From the NCBI GenBank assembly GCA_964524065.1, contig CAZGCB010000005.1, positions 1 through 49,018 of the forward strand: a stretch of DNA of 49,018 bases, given 5' to 3'. Within the stretch, counting starts at the first letter, position 1. Each line of letters begins with the position of its first letter. Below the pieces are notes generated by a model. The model had not been told where the DNA came from, did not search any database, and was given only the letters and a program-made list of their open reading frames with translations. Shown in pieces: positions 1 through 9,013 of the stretch. The translations under genes and the position numbers were made by a program. This DNA comes from CAZADA01 sp964524065 (GTDB lineage Bacteria > Pseudomonadota > Alphaproteobacteria > Caulobacterales > Maricaulaceae).

Positions 1-1
1 G

Positions 2-961
2 CTCGGCACCGGCAACGGCCGCGATGATTTCGACATTGAGAAGCTGCGCTATCACAAGATCATCATCATGACGGACGCGGATGTGGACGGCGCCCATATC
101 CGCACGCTTCTGCTGACGTTTTTCTATCGCCAGATGCCGGAACTGATTGAGCGCGGGCATCTGTACATCGCCCAGCCGCCCTTGTTTAAGGTCACCCGCG
201 GCAAGTCCGAGCGCTACCTCAAAGACGAAACCGAAATGGACCTTTTCGCGCTTGAGGAAGGGGTGCGTGAAGCGCGCCTCACCTTGGCGGATGGCGAAGT
301 GCTGGTCGGCCAAGACCTTTATCGGCTGGCGGAGGAAGCGCGCGGTGTGAAAACCTTGGTGGATCGGCTGAAAGCCCGCGCGCCCGGGACGGCGATCATG
401 CACGCCGCCATCGCCGGGGCCCTGGGGCCGGATGCGGGCGACGCCGAGGCGGAGGCGCTGGCGGCGCGGCTGGATTCTGTGGCCGATGAAGGCGAAGAGG
501 GCTGGGCCGCGAGCTTTGATGCGGAGGGCGGCCTTCTCATGACGCGGGAGGTGCGCGGCGTGCGTGAGGCGGTGGCGTTGGATGCGGCGTTCCGGGAGCT
601 GCCGGACGCCCAGCGCCTGCATAGTTTGGCGGAACGTCTGCGCGCCAGCTATGGCGCGACGGGGGCGTTTGCGCGTGGCGATCGCTCGCACGTGGTTCAT
701 GATCCGCTGACCCTGTTGGCCGCCGTGAAAGCCGAGGGCGAACGCGGGGTGAAGATCCAGCGTTATAAGGGCTTGGGCGAGATGAACGCCGAGCAGCTGT
801 GGGAGACAACGCTGGATCCGGCTGCGCGCTCCCTGCCCCAGGTCAAGGTTAAAGAAGCCGACGGAGCCGACGACGTTTTCACCAAGCTGATGGGCGATGT
901 CGTGGAGCCGCGGCGCGATTTCATCATCACCAACGCGCTCGACGCTGAGGTGGACGTTTAA
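2..961 (+). CDS. gyrB: DNA gyrase subunit B, C-terminal part (5' end outside window)
   Basis: The frame is open from the first bases of the window, so only the last 319 residues are present. It encodes the TOPRIM domain and C-terminal tail of the ATPase subunit of gyrase, which introduces negative supercoils together with GyrA. Visible signatures are the TOPRIM acidic motif DADVDGAHIRTLLL near the start, followed later by KIQRYKGLGEMNAEQLWETT and the terminal GDVVEPRRDFI. The end NALDAEVDV matches GyrB rather than ParE. Between the TOPRIM acidic motif and KGLGEMN lies an insertion of roughly 170 residues rich in Ala, Glu and Arg; such an insertion is usual in alphaproteobacterial GyrB. The gene ends at TAA and is followed by a 146-base gap before transketolase on the same strand. 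Confidence 0.96.
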   Translation, partial: LGTGNGRDDFDIEKLRYHKIIIMTDADVDGAHIRTLLLTFFYRQMPELIERGHLYIAQPPLFKVTRGKSERYLKDETEMDLFALEEGVREARLTLADGEVLVGQDLYRLAEEARGVKTLVDRLKARAPGTAIMHAAIAGALGPDAGDAEAEALAARLDSVADEGEEGWAASFDAEGGLLMTREVRGVREAVALDAAFRELPDAQRLHSLAERLRASYGATGAFARGDRSHVVHDPLTLLAAVKAEGERGVKIQRYKGLGEMNAEQLWETTLDPAARSLPQVKVKEADGADDVFTKLMGDVVEPRRDFIITNALDAEVDV

Positions 962-1107
962 CGCTTTTTCTGAGCATGGCGGGGCATGAATCTGTCGCGG
1001 GTCGTTGACGGTGGTGGGCGGCGCGCTTCTTTTGGCGTCACTGGCGGAGTCGCTGTATGGAGGGCTCCGATCGCGCGCGGGACGCGCCGGCTGGGGAGAC
1101 CTCGTTC

Positions 1108-3153
1108 ATGTCTGATGCTGCTTCTGGTGTGATGACCGCCGAGCGGGTGGAACATAAAGCCCTGGCGGACGCCATTCGCGCCTTGTCGATGGACGCCGTG
1201 GAGGCCGCCAATTCCGGCCACCCTGGCATGCCGATGGGGATGGCCGATGTGGCCACGGTGCTGTTTCGCGAGTTTCTGAAATTCGACGCCGCCGCGCCGC
1301 GCTGGGCCGATCGCGATCGGTTTGTGTTGTCGGCGGGCCATGGCTCCATGCTGCTGTACGCGCTGGGGTATTTGCTAGGCTATGAGGATGTGACGCTGGA
1401 GGAGCTGAAACAGTTCCGCCAGCTGGGATCCCGCACGGCCGGCCACCCGGAATTCGGCGAGGTGTCGCTGGCTGAAACCACCACCGGCCCCCTCGGCCAG
1501 GGCTTGGGCAACGCGGTGGGCATGGCCATGGCGGAGGCGCATTTGCGCGCGCGCTTCGGCGCCGATCTCGTTGACCATAAAACCTATGTCATCGCGGGCG
1601 ATGGCTGCCTCATGGAAGGCATCAGCCAAGAAAGCATCGGCCTGGCGGGGCATTTGCGGCTGAACAAGCTGATTGTCCTGTGGGACGACAACCAAATCTC
1701 CATTGACGGGCCGGTGTCCCTCTCCGACAGCACCGATCAGCGCCAGCGCTTTGAGGCGGCGGGCTGGATCACGGACGCCTGCGACGGTCATGATCCGGAT
1801 GCGGTGCGTGCGGCGCTCGCCCGCGCGCAGGACGCGGATCGCCCGGTGCTGATCGCGTGTCGCACGGTGATCGGGAAGGGTTCGCCGAATAAGGGCGGGA
1901 CTGCAGGCGCTCACGGCGCGCCATTGGGGGCGGACGAAATCGCTCTGGTGCGTGAAACCCTGGGCTGGTCGCATGAGCCGTTTGAAATTCCGCAGGAGAT
2001 TTTGGCGGCGTGGCGCCAGTCCGGCGCGCGCGGCCAAGCGGCGCGCAGCGCTTGGGAGCAGCGCTTCGATGCCTCGGCGCATCGCACCGCGTTCCTCACG
2101 GCGCAGTCCGGCGTCATCAGCACGATGGGGCCTGCACCCAGCGAGGGGCGGTCTATCGCTGCGGTGGTCGCGGACGCCAAAGCCAAGCTGGCGGCTGAGC
2201 CGGTCAAGGTCGCCACGCGTAAAGCCTCGGCCATGGCGTTGGAGGTTCTCACGCCGGCGGTTCCCGAATTGCTCGGCGGCTCGGCCGATTTAACGGGCTC
2301 GAACAACACCAAGGTGGCGGGGTTGGACCTGATCACCGCGGACAATCCAGCCGGGCGCTATGTGCATTACGGCATTCGCGAGCATGGCATGGCGGCGGCC
2401 ATGAACGGCATGGCGCTGCATGGCGGCGTCATCCCCTATGGCGGCACCTTTTTGGTGTTCACCGATTATTGCCGGCCCTCCATCCGCCTCGCCGCGATCA
2501 TGGGCGTGCGCTCCATCTTCGTGATGACCCATGACTCCATCGGCGTCGGCGAGGACGGGCCCACCCACCAGCCGGTGGAGCATGTGGCGAGCCTGCGGGC
2601 TATTCCGGGGCTCACTGTGTTCCGGCCCTGCGATGTCGTGGAGACGCTGGAGTGTTGGGCTTTGGCGCTGGAAGATCAGACCCGCCCGAGCGTGATCGCC
2701 CTGACGCGCCAAGGCCTGCCGCAAATGCGGTTGGATGCGGATGCGGACAATCGCTGCGCCCGTGGCGGCTATGTGCTGCGCGAGGCCGAGGGCGCGGCGG
2801 CGACGGTGCTCGCCACCGGATCGGAAGTGCATTTGGCGGTGGAGGCGGCCGAGACCCTTGCCGCCGAAGGGGTTGCGGTGCGCGTGGTGTCGCTGCCGAG
2901 CTTTGAGCTGTTCGCGCGCCAGGACGCGGCCTATCGCGCGTCTGTGCTGGGCTCCGCCCGCCGCATCGCCGTGGAAGCAGGCATCCGCCAGTGCTGGGAT
3001 CAGTTCCTGCGCGAGGGTGATGATTTCATTGGCATGAGCGGCTTTGGCGCGAGCGGCCCCGGCGCGGCCGTGTTCGCGCATTTCGGCCTCACGGCCGCTG
3101 CGGTGGCGCAGGCTGTGCGTGGTCACGGCGCTGGCGGCTCGCCGACACGGTAG
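1108..3153 (+). CDS. tkt: Transketolase
   Basis: A 681-residue thiamine-diphosphate enzyme of the non-oxidative pentose phosphate and Calvin-type pathways; it moves two-carbon ketol units between sugar phosphates in the cytoplasm. The N-terminal domain shows ANSGHPGMPMGMADV and the ThDP/metal motif GDGCLMEG...WDDNQISIDG. The middle domain has GIREHGMAAAMNG with the catalytic Glu, and THDSIGVGEDGPTHQPVEH. The C-terminal domain carries ATGSEVHLAVEA. Length fits the family (about 660-680). ATG 1108 is preferred to the in-frame ATG at 1057 because GGGGAG lies 8-13 bases upstream and the family starts shortly before KALADAIRALSMDAV. An 8-bp-arm hairpin (3141-3163) spans the stop codon. Confidence 0.96.
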   Translation: MSDAASGVMTAERVEHKALADAIRALSMDAVEAANSGHPGMPMGMADVATVLFREFLKFDAAAPRWADRDRFVLSAGHGSMLLYALGYLLGYEDVTLEELKQFRQLGSRTAGHPEFGEVSLAETTTGPLGQGLGNAVGMAMAEAHLRARFGADLVDHKTYVIAGDGCLMEGISQESIGLAGHLRLNKLIVLWDDNQISIDGPVSLSDSTDQRQRFEAAGWITDACDGHDPDAVRAALARAQDADRPVLIACRTVIGKGSPNKGGTAGAHGAPLGADEIALVRETLGWSHEPFEIPQEILAAWRQSGARGQAARSAWEQRFDASAHRTAFLTAQSGVISTMGPAPSEGRSIAAVVADAKAKLAAEPVKVATRKASAMALEVLTPAVPELLGGSADLTGSNNTKVAGLDLITADNPAGRYVHYGIREHGMAAAMNGMALHGGVIPYGGTFLVFTDYCRPSIRLAAIMGVRSIFVMTHDSIGVGEDGPTHQPVEHVASLRAIPGLTVFRPCDVVETLECWALALEDQTRPSVIALTRQGLPQMRLDADADNRCARGGYVLREAEGAAATVLATGSEVHLAVEAAETLAAEGVAVRVVSLPSFELFARQDAAYRASVLGSARRIAVEAGIRQCWDQFLREGDDFIGMSGFGASGPGAAVFAHFGLTAAAVAQAVRGHGAGGSPTR

Positions 3154-3163
3154 GCGTGTCGGC
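3141..3163 (+). terminator. Hairpin spanning the tkt stop codon
   Basis: GCCGACAC at 3141-3148 and GTGTCGGC at 3156-3163 are perfect complementary arms with a 7-base loop containing the TAG stop. No T-tract follows, so an intrinsic terminator is only a possibility; it could also be an mRNA-end stabiliser or chance in GC-rich DNA. Confidence 0.3.
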
Positions 3164-3350
3164 CACAGGCGTTAAACGCTAAGGGGTGAGCGCGCCGGAG
3201 CCGTTTGACCGTGGTTTCTCGCTCGCCCCAGATGGGAAGTGCCGCTATGATGGCGCGTCAGGTGTTGAGCTGAAGCGTTCGGCGACGCAGGCTCGCACCG
3301 CTCCCGAAGATGTCGGTTATGACGCGCATAAGGCGCGACTGGAGTTGTCC

Positions 3351-5720
3351 ATGTTCTGGCGTCGCAAAAAGCCCGCTCCGCGGCCCTTCCCGCATCTGCC
3401 CCATGTCACGGGGACGAGTTCGCCGGAATTGCTGGAATTGCCGCCCAATGACGCGGGTTTGGCCAGCCCTCCGCCCCGCACACCCGAGTCGAAGCCGGCG
3501 GATGCGGACGCCCTGGTGCGCCCCGCATCGCCCCTGGCGTTGTCGGATGCCGATGTGGCCGCTGCACGCGCGGCTCAAGCCCCGGAAGAGGCGGCGGCGC
3601 TCGAGGCTGCGGCGGGAGCGGATGATCCCACCATGGCGGCGCCCGCCGCAAGCGCCGAGCCGGAACCCGAGGCGGCGGACATCGCGCTGGATGAACCGGC
3701 TGAAGCGGTCGGGTCGGCTGACGCATCCTTCGACGCGGCGGCGCCAGACGTGCCGCTTGTGGCGGATGCCGCGGAGGCGGAGACGTCCCTGGCGGATGAG
3801 CGGCCGGCGGCGTTCGATCCCGCCACGGCGGAGTCCCCCTTTGTCGCGGCCCCGGCATCGACCAACACGGCGGACGGCGTCGATCTGCAACGCGACACGG
3901 AGCGCGAGCCGCCAACCGCCGCGGATGACGCGGATGCCGCGGATGATGCGGCGGTGGTTCTCCTGGCGGACGACGCGGCCGACACGCCGCCGATCGATCC
4001 GGTGGCGCCGGCGACGGCTGAGGATGGGAGCGCTCGCGCCACTACAGCGCCCAGCGCTGAGGCGGATGCTGAGCGCGCGACCGCGTCGCTCACGGACGCA
4101 GACCGGGTGGAATTGGGGAGTGAAGCGGATTTAGCCGCTGTGGCGGCTGAAATGGATATGCTGTTCGGCGACCCCGTGGACACACCGCCGCTCGCCTCCG
4201 ACGGCACGACGGCAGCCGATGCTGGTGATGCGGATGCGCCCGCGGATGCGGCGACGGCTGAGCCGATGTTTGATGGGGCCGTGGCGTCCGAGAACGACCT
4301 GGATCCCGAGCCCGACGCGGCGATTGCGGCTGAGGCCGGCGATCGACCCGGCGATTTGGCCGGCGCTGAAACGGATGGCGATGAGGCTATGGCGCGTGAT
4401 GCCGCCACCGGCGCCGACACGGTCGTTTCGGAGGCTGCGCCTGCCGAACCCGAATTGGAGAACAGGGCCGATGGGCCTGAGGCCGTCCTCGCGGCTGCGG
4501 TCGAGCCAACGTCCGATGCGGAGGCGACCGTCGCCGAAACGCCGCCGCCCGTCGCCCCGGTTGTCGATGATGTCGCTTCGGACCATGGCGATGACGTGCT
4601 TACGGCGACGACGCCCGAGCTGGAGGCGGCCGAGCGTGTGGAGGCCGACGCCGTCCCGCCCGCAATCGCACCCCAAGAGACGCCGATCCCCGATGAGTCC
4701 GCAGCCATCGCGGCTGCGGCTTGTCAGCCTTCCGCGGCGGCTTCTGAGGGGGAGGAGAGCGCGCCCACAGCGGCTGAATCGGACGCCGCCTTCGCTACGC
4801 CTGCCGTTGCGGCGGCGGCGCCTGAGGCGCGACCGGCCACGCTGGACGGCTACTACAAAACGCCCGACGGGCTGGATTTGTACTATCGCGATTTGGCGCC
4901 GCAGCCGGCGCAGACCGACTCCCAAACGGACCGGGCGGCGGTGCTGTGCCTGCACGGCCTGACGCGCAATGGGCGCGATTATGAGGATTTGGCGCCGCGG
5001 ATCGCGGCGCTGGGCCGGCGCGTCATCATTGCGGATCAACGCGGTCGCGGCATGTCCGACTGGGACGCGAATCCGGAGCACTACCAGCCGGGCTATTATG
5101 TGGGCGACATGCTGGGCCTGCTGGACAAGCTCGACATCAGCAAGGTGATCATCGTCGGCACCTCCATGGGCGGGCTCATGTCGATGATGTTGGCGGCGGC
5201 TCAGCCGGGACGCTTGGTCGGCGCGGTGATCAACGATATCGGACCGGAGATCGCGCAAGAGGGACTCGATCGCATCGCCACATACGTCACCGGCGGGCCG
5301 CCGGCGACGAATTGGGCGGATGCCGCGGCGCGCACGCGCGCCATTAATGGCTCGGCCTTTCCCACGCGACGCAATGATTCTGAGTTTTGGGAGACCTTCG
5401 CGCGGCGCTTGTTCCGTGAGACGCCCGATGGGCGGATTTTGCTGGATTATGATCCGGAGATCGCGCGGCCCTTCCTGGATGGCAAAGTCACTGGCGGGGA
5501 TTTGTGGCCGTTCTTCGATGCCTTGCGCGGCGTGCCGACCCTCGTGGTGCGCGGCGAGTTGTCGGATCTGCTGACGAAAGACACCGTCGCTAAGATGCGG
5601 TTGCGCAAAGCGGATTTGCAGACCGTAGAGGCTCCGGCCATTGGCCATGCGCCGTTTCTGACGGAGCCGGAAACCTGGGCGGCGTTGGAACACTTTTTCG
5701 CAGGGTTGCAGGACGTCTAG
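3351..5720 (+). CDS. Alpha/beta hydrolase with long acidic disordered N-terminal region
   Basis: A 789-residue protein. Residues 1-20 are basic (MFWRRKKPAPRP), residues about 20-490 are low-complexity Ala/Asp/Glu/Pro/Thr with almost no hydrophobic core, and residues about 495-789 form a typical alpha/beta hydrolase: oxyanion-side LCLHGLTRNG, nucleophile elbow GTSMGG (Ser), an acid candidate in VVRGELSDLLT, and the catalytic His in GHAPFL. The substrate cannot be told; the family includes esterases, lipases and C-C hydrolases. ATG 3351 is chosen over an in-frame GTG at 3186 because GGAG lies 7-10 bases upstream. There is no signal peptide or membrane segment. The next gene is convergent and a strong palindromic terminator follows. 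The hydrolase assignment is firm; the role of the acidic half is unknown. Confidence 0.88.
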   Translation: MFWRRKKPAPRPFPHLPHVTGTSSPELLELPPNDAGLASPPPRTPESKPADADALVRPASPLALSDADVAAARAAQAPEEAAALEAAAGADDPTMAAPAASAEPEPEAADIALDEPAEAVGSADASFDAAAPDVPLVADAAEAETSLADERPAAFDPATAESPFVAAPASTNTADGVDLQRDTEREPPTAADDADAADDAAVVLLADDAADTPPIDPVAPATAEDGSARATTAPSAEADAERATASLTDADRVELGSEADLAAVAAEMDMLFGDPVDTPPLASDGTTAADAGDADAPADAATAEPMFDGAVASENDLDPEPDAAIAAEAGDRPGDLAGAETDGDEAMARDAATGADTVVSEAAPAEPELENRADGPEAVLAAAVEPTSDAEATVAETPPPVAPVVDDVASDHGDDVLTATTPELEAAERVEADAVPPAIAPQETPIPDESAAIAAAACQPSAAASEGEESAPTAAESDAAFATPAVAAAAPEARPATLDGYYKTPDGLDLYYRDLAPQPAQTDSQTDRAAVLCLHGLTRNGRDYEDLAPRIAALGRRVIIADQRGRGMSDWDANPEHYQPGYYVGDMLGLLDKLDISKVIIVGTSMGGLMSMMLAAAQPGRLVGAVINDIGPEIAQEGLDRIATYVTGGPPATNWADAAARTRAINGSAFPTRRNDSEFWETFARRLFRETPDGRILLDYDPEIARPFLDGKVTGGDLWPFFDALRGVPTLVVRGELSDLLTKDTVAKMRLRKADLQTVEAPAIGHAPFLTEPETWAALEHFFAGLQDV

Positions 5721-5740
5721 CGCGTTGCCCTGATGCGCGT

Positions 5741-5772
5741 CCCGCGCTCGCTGGCCGGCCAGCGAGCGCGGG
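5741..5772 (+). terminator. Perfect 32-bp palindrome, probable intrinsic terminator
   Basis: Two 16-base arms (5741-5756 and 5757-5772, starting CCCGCGCTCG and ending CGAGCGCGGG) are exact reverse complements. As RNA this gives a 14-bp GC-rich stem with a CCGG loop, followed on the plus strand by TTGTGCTTTATT. It lies between convergent genes, 20 bases after the hydrolase stop and 20 bases before the FKBP stop, so it may serve both; only the plus side has a T-rich tail. Confidence 0.75.
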
Positions 5773-5792
5773 TTGTGCTTTATTGTGGCTTA

Positions 5793-6890
5793 TTACTCCG
5801 CCAGGGCGTCTTGCGCGGCGGCCGGCGCGGCGCAGTCCACGCCCGCTGGCGGCGCCTCAGCGCCGAGTACGGAAATCAAGTTGATGTCGAACAGCAGCAG
5901 GGCGTTGGGGCCAATGTCCGGACCGCTGCCGCGCCGGCCGTATCCCAAATCGGGATGGATAAACAGCTCCCACTCGGCGCCCGGTTGCATCAGCGCGAGG
6001 GCTTCCACCCAACCATCGATCAGGCGGTTCGAGGGGAAGGCCGCCGCGGCGCCGCGGCTATAGGAGCTGTCGAACTCCGTGCCGTCTCGCAAACGACCGC
6101 GATAATGGACGCAGACCATTTCGCCGGGCTGGGGGGCCGCGGCATTGGCGTCGCCTGGGGTGACGATGCGGTATTGCAGACCGGAGTCCGTGCTCACCAC
6201 ATCCTCGCGGGTCGCGTTTTGCGCCAAGAAGGCTTCCGCCTCAGCGAGGCTGGCCTGGGCGGCGGCTTCGGCTTCACGCGCTTGGGAGCAATCGGCTGTC
6301 AATGGCGGGTTCTCGGGATCGAGAAGGTCCACCAGCTCCACTTCGAAGATCAATGCACTGTTGGGGGGAATGACATCGCCGGCGCCCGCTTCGCCATAGG
6401 CTAAAGCGGGCGGAATGGTGAATTCATAGCGATCGCCCGTGGACATGAGCGCGATGCCTTCGGAAAAGCCGGGAATGACACGATCCAGAAGGAAGGGCGC
6501 CGGCATCCCGCGATCATAGGAGGAGTCAAAGATCGTCCCATCGATCAGCCGGCCGCTATAATGCACGCAGACCGCAGCGTCCGGCTGCGCCTTCAGGCCG
6601 CCTTCGGCGGTGGCGAGCACGGTGTATTGCAGGCCGCTTTGCGTTGTGGTGACGCCCTCGACCGTGGCGTTTTGCGCCAGATAGGTTTCGGCCGCCGCCA
6701 GGTTTTCCGCCGCCAAGGCTGCGGCGGCTTGCGCCGCTTGTTCCGCCGTCGCGCTGGTCACCTCATCACCGGCGATCGCGGCTGTGTCCGTATCCCCGGC
6801 GGCTGAACTTTCGGGTTCGCTCTCCCCGCACGCCCACACCAGCAGACACGCCGCACTCGCACCCATCAGGCGCGTGATCGTCCCGCCCAT
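5793..6890 (-). CDS. Tandem-FKBP peptidyl-prolyl isomerase lipoprotein
   Basis: A 365-residue exported protein predicted to catalyse cis-trans isomerisation of Xaa-Pro bonds in envelope proteins. The N-terminus has a lipoprotein-type signal (hydrophobic run then VWAC, Cys21; Trp at -2 makes the lipobox atypical) followed by an acidic/Ala-rich linker. Two FKBP domains follow, at about residues 85-190 and 235-340. Each begins with SGLQY, has VCVHY.GRL.DGT.FDSSY.RG, and contains an AYGE- or GYGR-type loop. The second domain differs in its active-site loop (DGWVEALALMQPG, HPDLGYGRRG), so it may be weaker or only structural. The gene is convergent with the upstream hydrolase and lies 57 bases downstream of an unknown gene on the same strand. 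Confidence 0.92.
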   Translation of the reverse strand: MGGTITRLMGASAACLLVWACGESEPESSAAGDTDTAAIAGDEVTSATAEQAAQAAAALAAENLAAAETYLAQNATVEGVTTTQSGLQYTVLATAEGGLKAQPDAAVCVHYSGRLIDGTIFDSSYDRGMPAPFLLDRVIPGFSEGIALMSTGDRYEFTIPPALAYGEAGAGDVIPPNSALIFEVELVDLLDPENPPLTADCSQAREAEAAAQASLAEAEAFLAQNATREDVVSTDSGLQYRIVTPGDANAAAPQPGEMVCVHYRGRLRDGTEFDSSYSRGAAAAFPSNRLIDGWVEALALMQPGAEWELFIHPDLGYGRRGSGPDIGPNALLLFDINLISVLGAEAPPAGVDCAAPAAAQDALAE

Positions 6891-6947
6891 CCTTCACTCC
6901 ATCATGTTGTTGAAGGTCACGCGCAGGCCGCGCGCGCCATGGCGGGC

Positions 6948-7517
6948 TCAGATGAGATCGCCGGTTCGCGCGACAATCTCACGCCCAGGCTTGGCGCGGA
7001 AGGGGGCCCATGCACGCGTGCGGTCCGCATCACGCAGCGCCTGGGTCCAAAAGCCCTGACGCAGGCCACGCCCCAGGCCCACCTTGAGGGTGAAGTTGGG
7101 AGCGGTGTCGGCAGGAGCGAGGATGAGGAGCGCTTGCGGAATAAAACGCTCATGACTCCACACCCGCGTCAGGCGCTGGGCGGCTTTGGCGTGGCGATGG
7201 GCGTCATACTCGACCGTGACCCACAGGCCTTCCTTGAGGAGAGTTTCGACGGTGCGGCCGAGGCGCACATAGTGGGTGGGATCGTCTCCGCCCAACGGAT
7301 CGGTGGTGTTTGGGCCGTCCCCCCTTGCGGCATCCGAACCACCCGACATGCCAAACATACAAAAGCAGATATGGCGGGCGTCCTTGCGATACTGCAGGAT
7401 TTCGGCCGCGGGGCGATGGCGGGTGACGAAAAGCGTGCGCGCGCCCCAGGCGGGCCCGTTATCGACAGACCGCCCACGAAAATAGATCACATCGAAGTCG
7501 TGCACGCCCATGTCCAT
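6948..7517 (-). CDS. Conserved-looking protein of unknown function
   Basis: A 189-residue soluble protein that I do not recognise. It starts MDMGVHDFDVIYFRGR and contains GARTLFVTRHRPAAEIL, a Cys-containing strand (ICFCMFGMSGG), the segment VTVEYDAHRHAKAAQRL and an Arg-rich C-terminal third. No signal peptide or membrane segment is visible. Alternating hydrophobic strands and charged helices look like a folded alpha/beta protein, and codon use resembles its neighbours, so the frame is believable even without family support. ATG 7517 has no strong ribosome site; an internal ATG at codon 3 is possible. It lies upstream of the FKBP gene (57-base gap) and downstream of ilvA (170-base gap). Confidence 0.6.
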   Translation of the reverse strand: MDMGVHDFDVIYFRGRSVDNGPAWGARTLFVTRHRPAAEILQYRKDARHICFCMFGMSGGSDAARGDGPNTTDPLGGDDPTHYVRLGRTVETLLKEGLWVTVEYDAHRHAKAAQRLTRVWSHERFIPQALLILAPADTAPNFTLKVGLGRGLRQGFWTQALRDADRTRAWAPFRAKPGREIVARTGDLI

Positions 7518-7687
7518 GGCATGAAACTATCACACAAACCATCGCTATGCGAGTGACTTGGCTTTGGCGTCCTCGCTCTGGTTGTTGGTGCTCGCGGATA
7601 TTGGTTTATACGCGTTAAGCGCCGTATTCTGGAGAAAAGCCGCCTTGTGGCGCGTGCGAAGGCGTCCCTGGACGGTGGCGCGGTGCG

Positions 7688-9013
7688 CTATTCGCGTTCG
7701 TCGAGGATGCGCGCGCCGGGAAAGCCTTCCGCACGCAGACGTTTGACCACACCTTCGGTGATGGACGCATCATCGGTCTCAATGACCAAATCGATACGGG
7801 TCTCCTTAGCGGGCACGTCCACAACCATACGGTTGTGCAGCACATCGATAATGTTCACGCCCTCCTGCATCAGAATGGCCGACACGCGCGACAGGCTGCC
7901 GGGCTGGTCTAAGCACTCCACACGCAAGCGTGCGCGCCGGCGCGTGCGCACCAAATGGCGCGCCAGCACTTGGGCCATAAGCCGGGCATCAATGTTGCCG
8001 CCGCAAATCATCAAGCCCACATGGCGTGCGCGGATGATGTCGCGATGCTCCATCATCGCCGCCAACCCCAACGCGCCGGCCCCTTCGGCGATGAGTTTTT
8101 CACCCATGGCGAGGGCGACCACGGCCTCCTCGATCGCCGGTTCGCTGACGGTGAGGATCTCCTGCGCGGTCATGCGCGCGCGGCAGACCCGCATGGTGAG
8201 GCCGCCGGCGCGCTTGACCGCCACGCCTTCAGCGATGGTGCGGCCGCCCAACGGGACGTCATCGCGACCGCCCAGGGCGTAGCGCATGGACGGGTACATG
8301 GCCGGCTCCACCCCCAAAATCCGCAGCGGCGGACGTCCCTGCGCGGCGCGGGCCGCGCGCAGGGTTTCTTCGGCCAACAAAGCGCCACTGATTAAACCGC
8401 CCCCGCCGATGGGGACCAACAAAGTGTCGATGTCCGGCGCGTCCTCCAGCATCTCCAGCACCGCCACGCCTTGGCCGGCAATGACCGCCGGATCGTCGAA
8501 GGCGTGGACGAAGGCCAGGCCCTCTTCAGCTTCGCGGCGGCGGGCTTCCGCCAGCGCCTCATCGAACTCCTCGCCATGCAACACCACCTCTGCGCCAAGA
8601 TGGCGGGCGCCGGCGATCTTCACTTTGGGCGTGTGCGCCGGCATGACCACCGTGACGGTGATGCCGCGCTTGCGGGCATGGTAGGCCAGGGCTTGGGCGT
8701 GATTGCCGGCGGAGGCCGTGATCACGCCGCGCTGCGCCTGTTCGGGTGTCAGGCTGAGAATGGCGTTCAGCGCGCCCCGTTCCTTGAAGGAGCCGGTGGT
8801 CAGTGCGGTGTCGATCTTCAGCTGCACGCCCGCGGCGCCATGCTCCTGCGCCAAACGTGGCGCGTCGCGGGTGAGGGTGCGCGGCAGCTGGCCCGCCATG
8901 CGCGCGCGCGCGCTGAGCACATCCTCCGCGGTGGGTAGAGCCGGGCTTGGCGCCGCCGGGCCGGCGGGGCCTGGGGCTTGCGTCAGTGGGTCGGCGGCGT
9001 GCGACGGGCTCAT
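7688..9013 (-). CDS. ilvA: Threonine ammonia-lyase (threonine dehydratase) with ACT domain
   Basis: A 441-residue PLP enzyme that deaminates threonine to 2-oxobutanoate, the first committed step to isoleucine; also active on serine in many family members. The PLP lysine lies in TTGSFKERGALNA, the substrate loop is SAGNHAQ, and the glycine loop is PIGGGGLISG. A C-terminal ACT-type domain (residues about 365-441, LRVECLDQPGSLSRVSAIL) suggests allosteric control. This short single-ACT layout is like the catabolic/compact IlvA forms rather than the long two-ACT E. coli IlvA. The ATG start (9013-9011) overlaps the TGA of the upstream M16 peptidase as ATGA, so translation is probably coupled. The first about 30 residues are Ala/Pro-rich. 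Confidence 0.94.
   Translation of the reverse strand: MSPSHAADPLTQAPGPAGPAAPSPALPTAEDVLSARARMAGQLPRTLTRDAPRLAQEHGAAGVQLKIDTALTTGSFKERGALNAILSLTPEQAQRGVITASAGNHAQALAYHARKRGITVTVVMPAHTPKVKIAGARHLGAEVVLHGEEFDEALAEARRREAEEGLAFVHAFDDPAVIAGQGVAVLEMLEDAPDIDTLLVPIGGGGLISGALLAEETLRAARAAQGRPPLRILGVEPAMYPSMRYALGGRDDVPLGGRTIAEGVAVKRAGGLTMRVCRARMTAQEILTVSEPAIEEAVVALAMGEKLIAEGAGALGLAAMMEHRDIIRARHVGLMICGGNIDARLMAQVLARHLVRTRRRARLRVECLDQPGSLSRVSAILMQEGVNIIDVLHNRMVVDVPAKETRIDLVIETDDASITEGVVKRLRAEGFPGARILDERE

Noticed and set aside
2..961. ParE rather than GyrB for the first gene
   Set aside because: The C-terminal GDVVEPRRDFI and the long inserted region between the DADVDG motif and KGLGEMN fit GyrB; ParE ends differently.
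4131..5693. 520-residue minus-strand open frame
   Set aside because: Antisense to the alpha/beta hydrolase gene; Arg-rich composition and no recognisable fold.
7558..7746. Small TTG-started frame with a hydrophobic start (LWLLVLADIGLYALSAVF)
   Set aside because: It runs into the 3' end of ilvA on the other strand, loses protein character after residue 35 and has no ribosome site; possible but not supported.
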